Origin: Breviolum minutum Mf 1.05b.01
Lineage: Eukaryota; Sar; Dinophyceae; Suessiales; Symbiodiniaceae
Assembly: GCA_000507305.1 (NCBI GenBank)
Contig: DF239165.1
Span: 1 to 64,000 of the forward strand
DNA: 64,000 nt
Reading direction: 5' to 3'
Every line of letters starts with the position of its first letter. The first letter of the stretch is position 1. Both the position numbers and the translations under genes were made by a program. Positions 28,968 to 40,608 of the stretch are shown here, piece after piece. The notes under the pieces were generated by a model. It was not told the origin of the DNA. It saw nothing but the letters and a program-made list of their open reading frames with translations, and did not search any database.

Positions 28968-31454
28968 GCGTGGGGCACGGGGAAGATTTGCCTTTTGATT
29001 GTTTGATAAGGTGGGTGATTTTTTACCAGGGCGGATGGATGGTTGTCTTTTTTCAAATATTCAAATGTGAGAAGCATAACCTTTATTGGTTTAGTTGGTG
29101 AGTTTTTTTTTCGGATTCTACCATGGTAGATCACCATTTTGCATCACTTTTTGGGGGAATATGTGTTTTTTTCCAACAACCTTGAGTTTCAGGGAGTGGG
29201 ATACCGCAACGTCAAAATTAGATGGCAAATTTAGGGTGCTAAAAGGGTTCCAATACAAGCCAATATGTGGGGACTGTGCCATTTTTTGTCAACTACTGTA
29301 ATTCCTTGGAAATCTAAACATGGAACCTGACAATAGTAATCACTTTGAAAACGAAAATCTGAATCAACAAAAACTCGCTTTGGGTGGATAAGACTCGATC
29401 TAGAATCTAGACATCCAAATACCAATTGACACCAAAGTTTTTTGGAGTGCAAAAGCTGGCTTAATAAGAGGCGCGCAAGATGTCAGAGTTTGGCGGCGAA
29501 GCATCAATTTTTAAAAAGAGACATGAGAGCAAATAAAGGTTTCCAGCTACTTGGAAGTGACCTTTTGATTATCCAATGGAGGTTACTCAAGCCCTGAAAA
29601 GGTCGCTTGTATGTCCAAACGATGTCACTTAGACTTGCAAGAAATCTGGTTGTTCAAGTGACCTTTTTTGGGGGGTTGAATTCCTATACTACTACTTTAT
29701 GTAGCTGGTTTTCTTGGCCAAACCACCTCTGAAATGGGAATCTCATCATTCACCCACAAGAATGGATGAAATACACAGCAGTAGAAATCCGGTTATGGTC
29801 CTGAATCTGGTACATAGCCATCCATAGCCATTTATGTATAGTCATGTAGTTTTAGACCAGGAAAGCCACAACATTTTTTTTGATGCTGTGGCAGCTTCGA
29901 GCATCGAAGCTTAAATTAAGCTCAGGTTTAAAACCTGTAATGATAACCCCTGACAACCAAGCACTGTGATTTGAAAGGATTCCACGAGTTTTTTTGTGTT
30001 CCATAGTTCCTTCACGTGGCACATGGTAGATAGTTGAAATAGTTGCAGAATCATTCACTGGATGACACTCAAGTTGAGGGCTGGAATCCTGCAGTGACAA
30101 GTCTCGACTTTTGCAGGGTTAAAAATAAAGGCACTCAAAGGTATTTGAAGAACGAGGTTTTGCTACCCCGAATCTGAGTTTCTTCTCAGAAACCAAGGAA
30201 TTCCTCAGCCCTTTTTTACCTTTCTGTAGTTTTGTGACATGCCTAACTTGAGCGTGGGGAGATGCTGATATTGAAGGGTTGAAGTGTTGAAGTCTTGAAC
30301 TTGCTCAATGTTTTTTCCATTTGATAGGTATGAGCCGTACTATACTAAATGAGCTGGATGTACTGATTTCGGGTGTGGGGTGAAGAAAGCAAGTTGGCTA
30401 GCAAATGATCTGACAGTTTGGATTGGCTGACATGTTGAAGGAAACAAACAACAGCCTTCCCGAAGCTACTTTCATCAATGAATGGTTAATCTGGTGGTTT
30501 GGGGCCCGGTGGTTTGGGATTCCTAGGATCCCCTTATGAAAGGGATTGTTACTTGGGGGTACCCCTGGAATCCCAAACCACCGGGCCCCAAACCACCAAC
30601 CCAAACCAGCCAAGACTTCTAGTGAGAAAATGACCTGGCTCGGCGCCCCCATGTGTTGATTCCATCCCGAAGGATTTTTTGTTACAAAACAGAGAAAATT
30701 AGGAGACTCCCAAAAAAACTTTTAATGGGATATGTTGTTTTTGGTTGGTTTTATGGTGTTTTTTGTGTCGCCATGGCCATTTTTTTTCCACAGAAAATTC
30801 CAAAGTTAGGAAAGCCATAAGGCACTCGGGACGGACAGTAGGATTTTGGCTCGATGATGGTTTCTTGGGATATTCAGACATTTGGCTTTAGTGACTCTTA
30901 CGGGAAGGGGGCAGGGTGCAAGTGGTTTCTTTTTTTGTTTTTCGTATTTTCACCCCGAAGTCTTGGGGAAAATGATCCATTTTGAGGGGAGCATATTTTT
31001 CAGATGGGCTGACACACCCAACTATGGTTGAAGTGTATATAGTTTGGGATGGCCCACCCCCCCTCCCAATAAATGTCACCAATACCATGATTATTGCGTT
31101 TTTTTCCCGGGTGATTCCTATAAACCTCGAATTTACCACAATTACTGGGATCCCAATATATGTAGCATATAGAATTGAATAGAGATAGTTTTGATATGTT
31201 CTCACATTCACAAACAAAACGAACCTTCGAAGGGTTGTCATTTTTTAAACGCTTTGCATTCCGAGACGTTGCTATACGACCTATAAGTTTTTCCTAAGAT
31301 ACAAAGAAAGTGGGTTGCCCCTCCGAATTCTTGGATCCAATACGTAGTTTTTTCCCAAAAAATAATTGGGCCGCAAAGAGTTTTAGGATTCATTCCTGAA
31401 CAGTTTTTTTGGACCAACACTCACGGCCCCACTGTGTTGACTGTGTTTTGACAG
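28968..31454. other. First intron of the ankyrin gene (proposed)
   Basis: It contains paired CTTGGAAGTGACC / CAAGTGACC family F remnants (about 29540-29670), a near-perfect family J hairpin (30492-30598) and a degenerate family A copy (about 30940-31026). A short ATG frame at 29479 (MSEFGGEASIFKKRHESK) is protein-like but lacks a donor. Confidence 0.45.
30492..30598. mobile_element. Family J hairpin element
   Basis: The left arm GGTGGTTTGGGGCCCGGTGG, continuing TTTGGGATTCC, is mirrored by GGAATCCCAAACCACCGGGC, continuing CCCAAACCACC. The loop contains CTTATGAAAGGGATTGTTAC. A diverged copy is at 52421-52555 and a decayed one lies near 62040-62130. Confidence 0.8.
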
Positions 31455-31583
31455 GCGAATCACTTTCAGTATCCGATGTACACCGTCCCCTTTGACATCT
31501 TGATGGAGATGACGGAAGTACGGCCTCACCAAGAACTTCTGACTCAAGGAAGAGTGGTACAATTCAAAGAAAGCTTGGGAAAG
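31455..31583 (+). CDS. Ankyrin-family protein exon: N-terminal conserved domain
   Basis: A 129-nt exon of 43 codons in phase 0, after GTGTTTTGACAG, reads YPMYTVPFDILMEMTEVRPH and QELLTQGRVVQFKESLGK. This is the opening block of a large dinoflagellate ankyrin family that I know from memory, where it precedes the (F/L)VSHQW motif. The donor is GC (GGAAAG|GCGACG), and joining to the exon at 32521 gives ESLGKAVLVSHQW without a break. Function in the family is not established to my knowledge; ankyrin repeats mediate protein binding. Confidence 0.8.
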
Positions 31584-32520
31584 GCGACGTTGGTTTTTAC
31601 ACACCAGAAAACTAGCATGTCCCTTAGAAAAGTGCCATTTCAAAAGGAAGGTAGCTTTCAAACACTTTTTTTTTCAAAGGACATGTTAGTTTTCGGGAGA
31701 GTATTTTTTGGGGGCGGATGGGGGGGGACAATTGTGCAGGATTTGCCATGAATGTCCTTGTTTTTTGGGGGGTGTAAAGTATTACCTCTGGGGCTGAAAA
31801 TGGAGGGCAATCCACGTGTTTTTTTTTGTGATGTTTAAGGGGTTCATAAACTTGGATCTTTAGAATCAATCAAACCATCGATACTGAAACATCTGCGACT
31901 TTGGACACTGAGAGCTTCTCGATTTATGGGAGGTACCGGGTAGACAATTTCGATGATTGTGCCATGATTGCTGGGCTCTACCATTATTTAGGAGTCATGA
32001 AGAAATGGGTGCTTCCAAACATAGGGATACCCCAAAATGGATGGTTTATAATGGAAAACCTTATTAAAATGGATGATTTGGGGGTACCCCAATTTTCAGA
32101 AACACCCAAATGGCCCCAAGGAATTCCGCATAGATAAAAACCAAACTGAAAGTGGATTTAGTTGACATCGTGATTAATCCCTCGCTTTTCCCCAAGCTCG
32201 TTGGTAGTAGTAGTTTCGTATACGGGATAAAATCATGAAGCAGCAGCAGCCATCTACCTCCCCCATGTTGTACTGTCTTGGAATCGCCATGAGGTTACTG
32301 TATGACATTACACCATGTTTTTTTATTTCAACCAAAAAACATCATCAAACCCAAATAATTAAAGTGATTGTCACTGTCAATATAATAGCTGTTGGTAGTT
32401 GTTACTTGAAAGAAGGTCATCATGTTAAAAAAGTGTTCAGTTTTTTGTTGGCAAGCGCTAGTCTCAATGATGGTCATCAATGGTGTCGTCAATTCACTCA
32501 GATTACCAGCCTGGGACCAG

Positions 32521-32586
32521 GCCGTTCTCGTGTCACATCAATGGATTTCAGATCATCATCCAGATCCAGAAGCCCAACAATTGAAG
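32521..32586 (+). CDS. Ankyrin-family protein exon: SHQW motif
   Basis: Exactly 22 codons in phase 0 read AVLVSHQWISDHHPDPEAQQ and then LK, between AGCCTGGGACCAG and a second GC donor (TTGAAG|GCAACT). SHQW followed by HPDP and QL is the signature block of this family. Confidence 0.85.
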
Positions 32587-32867
32587 GCAACTTCCCTGAA
32601 AACATGACATTGTAAAATCCCCCATGTTCAATAGGAAATACTGTACATCTTCGTTCATCTTGGATTTTCCAGCCAGTCATGCAAGTTTTTCGGGGAAATG
32701 TCGGATCTTGGGAAAATGTCTTGGTTGTCTCTTTGGAACATTTCTCTCTAGAGGTGTTTTATAGTTGTACCATCTCTGATAGTTGGTAACTTCCCAAAAG
32801 GATGCGAAGTATTTTGACATTTCAGAAGCTTTGTATCTTCAAACTAGGAACAATCCCCCAATCCCTA

Positions 32868-32990
32868 CTTGGATGTCCCAGGAAGTTAGTGAAAGGTTCG
32901 TAAGTGGATTGTAACCTACTTATAAATGGGATGTATTAGGGTTATGACCCACTTACTAGCCTTTCACTAACTTCCTGGGACATCCAAGTA
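32868..32990. mobile_element. Family B TIR element ending at a possible splice site
   Basis: It starts ACTTGGATGTCCCAGGAAGT and ends ACTTCCTGGGACATCCAAGTAG, a perfect mirror over about 20 bp, with GTTAGTGAAAGG / CCTTTCACTAAC inside. It lies in the intron between exons 32521 and 34589. Confidence 0.8.
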
Positions 32991-33203
32991 GACCAATTCT
33001 AGTGCGAAACGACCCAACAAATGAGGAGCCAATGTCCATTGTGAGAAGTAAATTTTGTTGCTTCTGGCGACGCAAATGTCTTACCTTCAGAAGGTCTATA
33101 TTGAAACTTAATAAGAAATCAACCTTTGCCAAGATCAACGCAAAGCTCAGAATTCGTAAAACCAATCTGAGGGTTATAAAGAATGATGCAGTTTTTTTTA
33201 CAG

Positions 33204-33338
33204 GTGGAATTGGATGATTACGGTATAAGGCTAATTAAGGTGGATGAAACACCTGAGTTTTCTCCCTTCGTTGAAGATTCAACCCAGCAAAACATTTCTC
33301 CAGGGTCCGATGGGATTCCCATCCTGAAGAATATTTAA
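33204..33338 (+). CDS. Exon-like open frame within an ankyrin-gene intron
   Basis: After the strong acceptor AGTTTTTTTTACAG the frame reads VELDDYGIRLIKVDETPEFS and PFVEDSTQQNISPGSDGIPI for 44 codons to a TAA. The family protein runs directly from the exon at 32521 to that at 34589 (QLK then VLQLAL), so this stretch is not needed there. It could be an alternative exon or chance. Confidence 0.3.
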   Translation: MELDDYGIRLIKVDETPEFSPFVEDSTQQNISPGSDGIPILKNI

Positions 33339-33872
33339 AAAAGAAAGCACTTTTTTCCAATCTGGCTGACCCCAGGAAGGTTTTGTTTAAACTTTAAACG
33401 TATGAAACCACCGCCTCATTTCATGGAAAACATATCTATGATGTGTAATATATCTTCAAAAGTATGTTTTTGCACAGAATCTATTTGTTAAGCTGATGGG
33501 TTTGATAAGGCCTTTTTTATTAACCCTCCTGGGAACTAACATAACCCTTTCCCAAGGCATGTTTGAAGATGATGTTCCTTTTACCATTTTTCAGGGACTA
33601 TGTTAAACTTCCGGGGGGTATGAAACAACGATCTTTTTTGATGTAGAAATATCCCCTATCCACCCATCCCAGTGAAGTTTGTCCCACAATGCAATCGTCA
33701 CAGCATGTTGCTATGTTTTTGTTGGTTAACCCCCCAAAAAAAGTATTAACATGTCCCCAGAAAAGGGACCATCTCAACAGGAAAACCGTGTTCAGACCAT
33801 CAATTTTTTTTCAGGGGTAAACTCGCTGTTAGTTTTTAGGGGGAGTAATTTACATGGTCCCTCATCTTCTCT

Positions 33873-33968
33873 GGGTGGTGGTTTCAAAGATTTGTTATTT
33901 TCACCCCTACCTGGGAAGATCATCCAATTTGACTAATATTTTTCAATGGGGTTGAAACCACCAGCTAG
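33873..33968. mobile_element. Family A TIR element with target-site duplication
   Basis: It runs from GGGTGGTGGTTTCAAAGATT to GTTGAAACCACCAGCTAG and is flanked on both sides by TTCTCT (33867-33872 and 33969-33974), a 6-bp direct repeat consistent with a transposition footprint. Confidence 0.8.
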
Positions 33969-34177
33969 TTCTCTTTGTACTGGTTTAAGACAACAAAATC
34001 CCCACTGGATGGGCTTCATGGGATCTTTGACTCAAACAAATTAACTGCATGGGTGGTGGTATTAACTGGGAGGTTTATTGTGAAATAGGGGATGAAACAC
34101 TACCCAGTTATATAGGGAGTATAATAAGAAATCGTGATAAGATTGATAAGGGATCCTTGTAAACCAACAGTATACAG

Positions 34178-34292
34178 CTAGGTGGTGGCAACTCCAAGAT
34201 TTTTTTGAAATTTTCACCCCGGATCCTTGGGGAAATGATCCAATTTGACGGTTGCATATTTTTTCAAATTTGTTGGTTCAACCACCAACTAG
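34178..34292. mobile_element. Family A TIR element
   Basis: It runs from CTAGGTGGTGGCAACTCCAA to GGTTCAACCACCAACTAG and has the CACCCC ... CTTGGGGAAATGATCCAATT core. Confidence 0.75.
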
Positions 34293-34588
34293 TTATAAAT
34301 TGGAACTACCCCCCCCACCCAGGATGCTGGCTCGTCACCACCTAGGATGCAATGAACCATTTTTTTTAGGCTCAAAAATCCCACCCTAAACCTTCATTTC
34401 TGACGATTCCTTCGGGGATAGACCTAAGCTATAAAACCTTTAAGTTCTTCATTTTCCCATACCATCCTATGGGACTGGTAGATTTTTTTACCATCCATAT
34501 GGTTGATTTGTGTGGTAAATTCTAGGTAAATATACCGTTCGTGTCATGGTTGCTATGGTTACATGTTTGTCACCCACAAATCCGAGAG

Positions 34589-34692
34589 GTGTTACAATTG
34601 GCCCTACAAAACCTACGGAGTGGTACCACCCAAGTATCAGCTCATCCCTTGACGGAGTTCGTTTTTGGAACGTTGCCACCCGCAACTGGGGC
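34589..34692 (+). CDS. Ankyrin-family protein exon
   Basis: It reads VLQLALQNLRSGTTQVSAHP and LTEFVFGTLPPATG after CACAAATCCGAGAG. It continues the family block (VLQ.AL.N...GT.QVS.HPLTE) directly from the SHQW exon in phase 0. The donor GGGGC|GTGTTT leaves phase 2, completed by the next exon. Confidence 0.75.
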
Positions 34693-34749
34693 GTGTTTTT
34701 TTTACGGATTTTTGGAACTGGAACGGTGCGAAAACACGTTTTTTTGCAG

Positions 34750-34783
34750 GGCGGAAACCACGGATTTGCAAAACTTTTTGCTG
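34750..34783 (+). CDS. Ankyrin-family protein micro-exon
   Basis: After CGTTTTTTTGCAG, about 11 codons read AETTDLQNFLL in the phase set by the previous exon. The end is uncertain: CTG|GTTGAA leaves phase 0, whereas the next exon needs phase 2, which a GC donor (TTTTT|GCTGGT) or GA donor (GAAAT|GATAGA) would give. Confidence 0.45.
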
Positions 34784-35073
34784 GTTGAAATGATAGACTC
34801 ACTATAGTAATATGCTACCGTTTTTTTTTCTACAAGGTATATATTGCATTTGGAGTTTGGGGTATCTTGTGGTGGTCTCAGCAACATTTCCCAATCTTTT
34901 GAGGAGATGAATTCAATTTCACTCTTTCTTCGTTTTTCAACTGAGGTGGTTCAACCATTAAGCAACAAGAATCAAACTAAGGCATTTCCTCCCCAAAAAA
35001 TCTAGTTGCAAAACTCTCCGAAAACTTCTCCAACTAAGGACCATTTTCAAGAAGCGCTCACATCATCTGGTAG

Positions 35074-35183
35074 CATATTTTTCTGGTATGACTATTTTAG
35101 TGTACCGCAGTTTGAAGTGAATTGCCCTGGCTTCGCCACGAATCCCAATGAAGAACAAGCCAAGGCAATAGCTTCCATACCGG
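35074..35183 (+). CDS. Ankyrin-family protein exon: WYDYFS motif
   Basis: It reads IFFWYDYFSVPQFEVNCPGF and ATNPNEEQAKAIASIP, with WYDYFSVPQ as the family signature (WYDYFSCPQ in relatives). The acceptor is ATCATCTGGTAG. The donor ATACCGG|GTTTCT leaves phase 1, and joining to 36044 gives SIPGYVEMSEFF, matching the family block. Confidence 0.8.
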
Positions 35184-35214
35184 GTTTCTTGCTTGAAAAG
35201 ATTTGTGTTTTTTA

Positions 35215-35320
35215 CTGGGGGTAACTCAATTTTTTTAAAATGCTCCATCCCGAACTTTGGGGAAATGATCCAATTTGAGGGTTGTTTTTTTTTCAGATGG
35301 GTTGGCTCACCACCAACTAG
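35215..35320. mobile_element. Family A element, decayed left end
   Basis: The right end GGTTGGCTCACCACCAACTAG and the core CTTTGGGGAAATGATCCAAT are clear. The left end (CTGGGGGTAACTCAATT) is diverged. Confidence 0.55.
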
Positions 35321-35928
35321 ATAAGTTTTCTGACTTTTTTGTGTGTGTGTGTGACTTTTTGATTAGTTCCCTTCTTCTACCACAAATTCATGACTAAAAT
35401 CACGGAACGAGAATCCCCATTTCTGACCAGAAATTTCTGCAGATGTTTTTAATATTCTTTTCTCTATCTAAGCATCATGGTACAATCTGGGCTATGGAAA
35501 TCATGGCGAACATTCGCATTTGGAAAGATGTGAAATGATGGTTTTGGGGGTTGGTTCGCACCAACCAAACTCGCAGCCTTCAACATGGCTGGCAATTGAA
35601 AATGAACCAAACTTGAAGGATGTATTCTCTGTTGAACATGGGGATTTTTCCAGCCAGCCATGTTAGTTTACTGGAGGATAAATAACTTAGATTTGCTGAA
35701 GGTGATGTTTTACGGTACTTTTTTTTACCTTGGTGAATCACCATGTTTCACCACCATTTGGGAGAAATATGTTTGGGTCACTTTTTTCCTTTCGCATTAT
35801 GGCGCCAAGTAAAAAACTCCAAGTTTTTGAGGACCCAAATAGACAACAGACTGCTATAAAACAGTGGTTCAAGATCACCCCTAGATTTTTCATGTCAGTT
35901 TACTGGATTGGTTCTTGCCTAAGCTTCT

Positions 35929-36034
35929 ATAGGCGGTTTCAAATATTTTTTTATTTTCACCCCGGATCCTTGGGGAAATGATCCAATTTGACGGTTACAA
36001 CTTTTTCAAAGGGGTTGGTTCAACCACCAACTAG
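35929..36034. mobile_element. Family A TIR element near a splice acceptor
   Basis: It runs from CTATAGGCGGTTTCAAATAT to GGTTCAACCACCAACTAG. The acceptor of the next exon lies nine bases past its end (ATAACTAAG|), so the boundary has either drifted or was not created by this copy. Confidence 0.7.
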
Positions 36035-36043
36035 ATAACTAAG

Positions 36044-36273
36044 GTTATGTTGAAATGTCGGAATTTTTTGTTGCACTATGTCCCGCCTTGGATCATCGTG
36101 ATTCCTCACAATCCTTGAATCAATATACCTGGGCTCAACGTGGTTGGTGTCGTACCGAACGCATGGTGCGTGAAGTGACGGCACCGAAGAAGGCTTTGAT
36201 TTTGTTGATTGAAAGTCCAAAGCATCTTGCAGTGCTACCAGCATGGGAATCCAATTTTTATTCCCCAGGACAG
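36044..36273 (+). CDS. Ankyrin-family protein exon: ALCPALDH motif
   Basis: It reads GYVEMSEFFVALCPALDHRD, then SSQSLNQYTWAQRGWCRTER and MVREVTAPKKALILLIESPK. FF.ALCPALDH and RGWCR.ER are strong family signatures. The end is either GGACAG|GTTGCG (36273) or a GA donor at CCCCAG|GACAGG (36268). The latter leaves the phase that joins to GDGEF in the next exon, as in relatives. Confidence 0.85.
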
Positions 36274-36491
36274 GTTGCGGAAAAAACTGTTGCCTTTGGG
36301 GGCATTTGGATCCATTTTTTGGGGCATTTTCATGAGGAATCCACAAAAATGCAACGTTTTATTTGGAAAAGTTGGTGAATTTTGGATGATGATCTTGTTT
36401 TTATGTGACAATGTAATAATGCTTGCCAATTCCTTGTTTGAAGACACAGAGTTTGTTGTCACCTGCTCCCCCCATTGTGCCTGTTCGCCAG

Positions 36492-36651
36492 GAGATGGTG
36501 AATTTCCATCGAGCAAGACCGTCATGTAGTTGGCACGGTGATGCGCAATTTGATCGAAACACAAATGCGATCCTCTTTGATTTTGGGTGATTTGGCCAGC
36601 TATCGATTCTCAGTTACATTCAGCCAGTCCAACCCTGGCGTGGTGTTGCGA
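36492..36651 (+). CDS. Ankyrin-family protein exon with apparent one-base frameshift
   Basis: After CCTGTTCGCCAG the frame set by the previous exon reads GDGEF, where the sequence has GAATTTCCATC. From the next base the family block continues only in another frame: SIEQDRHVVGTVMRNLIETQ, then MRSSLILGDLASYRFSVTFS. One extra T in the TTT run would restore the family reading. This is therefore a sequencing or assembly slip, a real lesion, or a different acceptor (CATCGAG|CAAGAC also gives an open phase-0 exon). The end is probably GTTGCGA|GTGAAA. Confidence 0.7.
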
Positions 36652-38993
36652 GTGAAATTGGACCTCTTTGAACTTTAAAAAAGTGGTGGAATTTTGTTAG
36701 TTGTAACAAATTCCAATTCGATGGATGGTGTCCACTCCAGTTCAATTGATGCTTTGCAGTCAAGTCATGATGTTTTTCCTCTAATATCTGATTTATCTCT
36801 ATTGATGATATGCATATAAATTCAAGATATATATAATTATATAATTATATATATATATGTATATATTTACATTTATTAATTCAAGGTACACATATCAATC
36901 ATAATATACACATAATACAGTGGTATATGGGTGTTTCCCAAAATAGGGGTATCCCCAAAATGGATGGTGAAAATAATGGAAAACCCTATTAAAATATGGA
37001 TGATTTGGGGGGAAAACCCACTATTTTCTTGAAACATCCATATGTTTCAGCATTTTCTGCCCCTTTTTCTGACACGATCCGGAGAAACCGCCGAGGATTC
37101 TATTTGAATCACCAACACGTTCGCTTGAGGAACTGTCAGGTCGGGATCCCAGCTGTTTTTTTTGTTTAAGGGTCGGTGTTTTGGTTTTAAGGGTAGGAAA
37201 TGTATAGGACCCACAAAAATCTAACATAGATACCAAAAATGGGCATATGTTCAAGGAGTCACCTTTTTTTAAAGCATCATTTTGGGTATCCATGTTAGTT
37301 TTCGGGTATGTATATCTTGTAGCATCCATTTACCATAAAAATCAACCAAATGTAGGTAAATATACAATGCATGGATGGTATGGGTATCAATCCCTTATCC
37401 CTTACGCTCCAGTGGTTTTGGAGTGAGTTTTTGAGTGCCTAAAGACATTCTCAAAGGGTATTTGGAGCACTAGGGCATGATAAATATGCATGTGTTTTTA
37501 AAGATCATGAGCCTGTAGTATTGAATTGTCCTAATCGTCTATGTAACGTAGTGCTTTTCCATTCCTTAAGAGCAAGTTATGTTTTAAACATGCTTTTGAG
37601 GTTATAGTTATATTCATGAAGTCCCATTTCAAAAAAATTACAATGAGGCCACCTTCCTTTTTGTAGTGAAGCCTTGTCCTTGAAACGCGTGGACACTTTC
37701 CATGCCATCTATGTCTTGAAAGGGAAATTGTGAACCAAGGCTACACAACATATACCAACCACGTACTGCATGGGCTATGCACATTCATGTACAGGCAAAT
37801 ATAGGAACAATTTCAGGAACAACTGCTAGGGCTGACTAGAGATACGCTTCTAAGGCTACCTATGATTTTGTTTGAATTCAAAGCATATCTGTATATATAT
37901 ATATATCCATGGTCGTACCACATGTTAACACCCCAAAACCACACACGTCACCAATTGTTTTTTTGTCCAAAAGTCCACCCTTGGCCTTTGGTTCACCGCT
38001 TGGTTCGTCTGGCGAGCCCACTGGAAAACTCTTGGATATTTTTGAACCCTGTGATATTGGGGGAGCGATGAGGTCCGCCAGGGATGATGTATTTTCTTTT
38101 TAGATATATTAAATGAGGAGCTAAAGAACCCCAGAATTCTCAAAATCACAGGGTATCCTATCCAACCAACAGAAAGAAATTCGATTCAAAATTCGAATAT
38201 CTTTGGATCTACAAACCGGAAATTCAAAACACCGGAAGGACCAGAAGTCTATGACAGGACGGCTAAGGATAAACTTAAATCCACATCACACATCACCATT
38301 ACAACTTGGGTCCCAATCCTCCCAATCCTCAACCCATCAGAGCGTTTTTTTTCGGGGAACCAGGAGGAAACCCCTACAGAGTTTTTTTTTTTTGAGTGAA
38401 CTCAGAAGAGCCTTGGGGCTGGACATGCTTTTTTTAATTTTGTTACGTTGATTAGCAATTTCAAGAATTTTATGGTAATACATCGGCCCAATGGTGCCAA
38501 GTGTATCTACATATGACAGGGGTCATGACATTCTCCCATTTTGGGACGATCAAACTTGATGCAAATTTATTAGGTATATTTGAGGGACCCTCCCTTAATA
38601 CTGTGCGGTGTTTGGGATGGGGATATAATGACCCCTTTATCATTACCCTAGACTTCCAAACACCCTGTGAGGGGGTATTTAGGCCCCCAAAACATACCTA
38701 AAACATTTTCTCAGGAAGTAGTTGAGTACTTGGAAGACTAGGGTATGTTTTCTGGCCAGCAAGCATGATTGGACAAAAGAAGCGAAAATATCTGACATCG
38801 TTTGAACCTAAGTGTTTATGGCAGAAAGCACGTTGAATGTACAAAATAGGCCAGACCAAGAAGCAGCAAAAGTGGAGAAGGTAAAGGTTTTTTATCAAGT
38901 AGCTGCTAATGTTCCTTGGATTTCTAGATGTTTTTTTGTTGTTACTGTGTTTGAATCAATTTACAAAAGATGGTGATTTTGTTTGCGGCGCAG
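36652..38993. other. Ankyrin-gene intron
   Basis: It holds (AT)n tracts around 36830-36860 and a family G element (about 36927-37043) whose arms enclose CCCCAAAATGGATGG / CCATATTTTAATAGGG-type sequences. It also holds a family K palindrome (37325-37385) and a further AT run near 37894. No exon is supported. Confidence 0.5.
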
Positions 38994-39115
38994 CTAAGTC
39001 AGGCTACCAAAGTCATCCCATTCGAGGTCGAACCTCTCAAGGGTTTGCTGCCACCGAGAGAAGAAACCGTTGAGGATGAAATTCTCGAAGAGTTTTTCTA
39101 CCAGAAACTCGGCGC
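38994..39115 (+). CDS. Ankyrin-family protein exon
   Basis: It starts CTAAGTCAGGCT after TTTTGTTTGCGGCGCAG, with GTCAG|GCTACC nine bases on as an alternative. It reads KVIPFEVEPLKGLLPPREET and VEDEILEEFFYQKLGA. The proposed GA donor GGCGC|GAGAAA leaves phase 2 and joins to NGFRHILERD in the next exon, where the first ankyrin repeat begins. Confidence 0.65.
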
Positions 39116-39501
39116 GAGAAACTGGTGGCATGAAACACAACCAAAACTTCCAAAAAAAAATCTCAACAAAAACCCATGTGTTTCAATGTTTGTTCGGTTT
39201 TTCTCTCTTTGCAAGGATCTAAGCCTGCTGCAAATCGGGGATTGATTTTGTCATTTTTAAAATCCAAAAAATTGAAAAAATTGAGGATCCTGCAAGTCTT
39301 TTCTTGATATATCATCAGGAAAAAAACACATCCAGCAACGCAATTTTAGAACAACAATCCTCATGCAATTGCATCTGATACAGTCTCTATGGACTTCTTT
39401 CTGAACTTCAGGTGCAGCATTTTGACATGGAATTTGTTTTTGAACGTTGTGGTCGAAAATCTACTCAAGGGGATTCATGAGGCTCCATGTTTTTGTTGAT
39501 A

Positions 39502-39593
39502 CAGTTGATGGAAAAAATCCTGCACCAGTTTTGGGATGTAAAAAGCCTTTTAAATCATGTGCTAAACTGTTGCAGGATTTTTTTCATCAACAG
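39502..39593. mobile_element. Family D TIR element
   Basis: It runs from CAGTTGATGGAAAAAATCCT to GGATTTTTTTCATCAACAG, with CTGCACCAG / CTGTTGCAGG inside. At 92 bp it is a compact copy. Confidence 0.75.
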
Positions 39594-39859
39594 TGTGTTT
39601 TTAATTTGACATGTCAAGGTCTTCACTATCAACCTTCTAGGTCAGAGCACAGCTTCATCTTTTTCGCCCACGCCACAAGCATGTTACTTATATCTTACTA
39701 CAAGGGCCTGTCTGTAAAACCAACGGGGCTTTCCACAGTTTCTTAAAATAATAATTTCCCTTGGACATGTCGAGAAAACAGTTTGAGTTGACATCCCATT
39801 CTGCTCCACCTGTTTGTTGTTGCTGCTGGTGGTTTTTGTTTCGTTTTGGATGCGACCAG

Positions 39860-39999
39860 GAATGGTTTCCGTCACATCTTAGAGCGTGATGCCGTGGGTT
39901 GGTCTCCTCTTCACTATGCAGCACTTGGAAACAACGCAGAGCTTGTGCAGTCGTTGCTGGCGAAACGAGCGAACGTACATTGCCGCTCAACGACTCTTG
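39860..39999 (+). CDS. Ankyrin-repeat exon 1
   Basis: It reads NGFRHILERDAVGWSPLHYA, then ALGNNAELVQSLLAKRANVH and CRSTTL. WSPLHYAA...N.ELV..LL..RANV is a canonical ankyrin repeat. The acceptor is TTCGTTTTGGATGCGACCAG. A GA donor (CTTG|GAAAAA) leaves phase 1, matching the next exon at 40529. Confidence 0.85.
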
Positions 40000-40528
40000 G
40001 AAAAAAAACACACTTTTTCACAAACATCTCGAGAGAGAAAAGAGATGGTTAGTTAGTAAGTGATAGTAAGTGTGTGTTTTAACCCTCATATATTGATTGT
40101 TTCGAATTATCTAGGTGAGTGTTTACTAACTTGGATGATTGTCACTAACCTTTGTGCATCAGTGATATCAATACGACTCCGTTATTTGTGAGGGCCTAAT
40201 TTACTGGCAGATTGCATTTCCTTTGTTTGTTTAAGATGACTTTTACTGTGCTTTCTACTATGGTAAATCATCATTTTTCACCACCATTTGGAGAATATTT
40301 TCGAGGCATCGAACAAACAAATCCAAGATTTGTGTAGTTTGGGTGTGAACATTTTTCAATAAATCAATAGCTGTTTCTGGTTCCCTTAATAGGTGGGATC
40401 GGTGATTCAACGTGACCTTTTTATCCCTTAGTTGGAGGTCACCAACAACCTTTGATTTCGGGTCACGTTTTCACCATCCCGAAAAGGTCACCAACAGAAT
40501 TGCCATGAATTCAATGCAATGTCAACAG

Positions 40529-40608
40529 GTTTTTGTATCGAAAAGTTGAACAAGTTTTTCGGCCGCTCCAAGGAAAGCCGCTCACAAATTGTTCAAAGGC
40601 GCCTTGCC
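40529..40608 (+). CDS. Ankyrin-family protein exon
   Basis: It reads FCIEKLNKFFGRSKESRSQI and VQRRLA after GCAATGTCAACAG. Both phases fit the neighbours. The donor is either GCC|GTGGAT or GTG|GATCCC. The latter coincides with the left end of a family E-type element (GGATCCCCTGAAAACTAACA). Confidence 0.6.
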
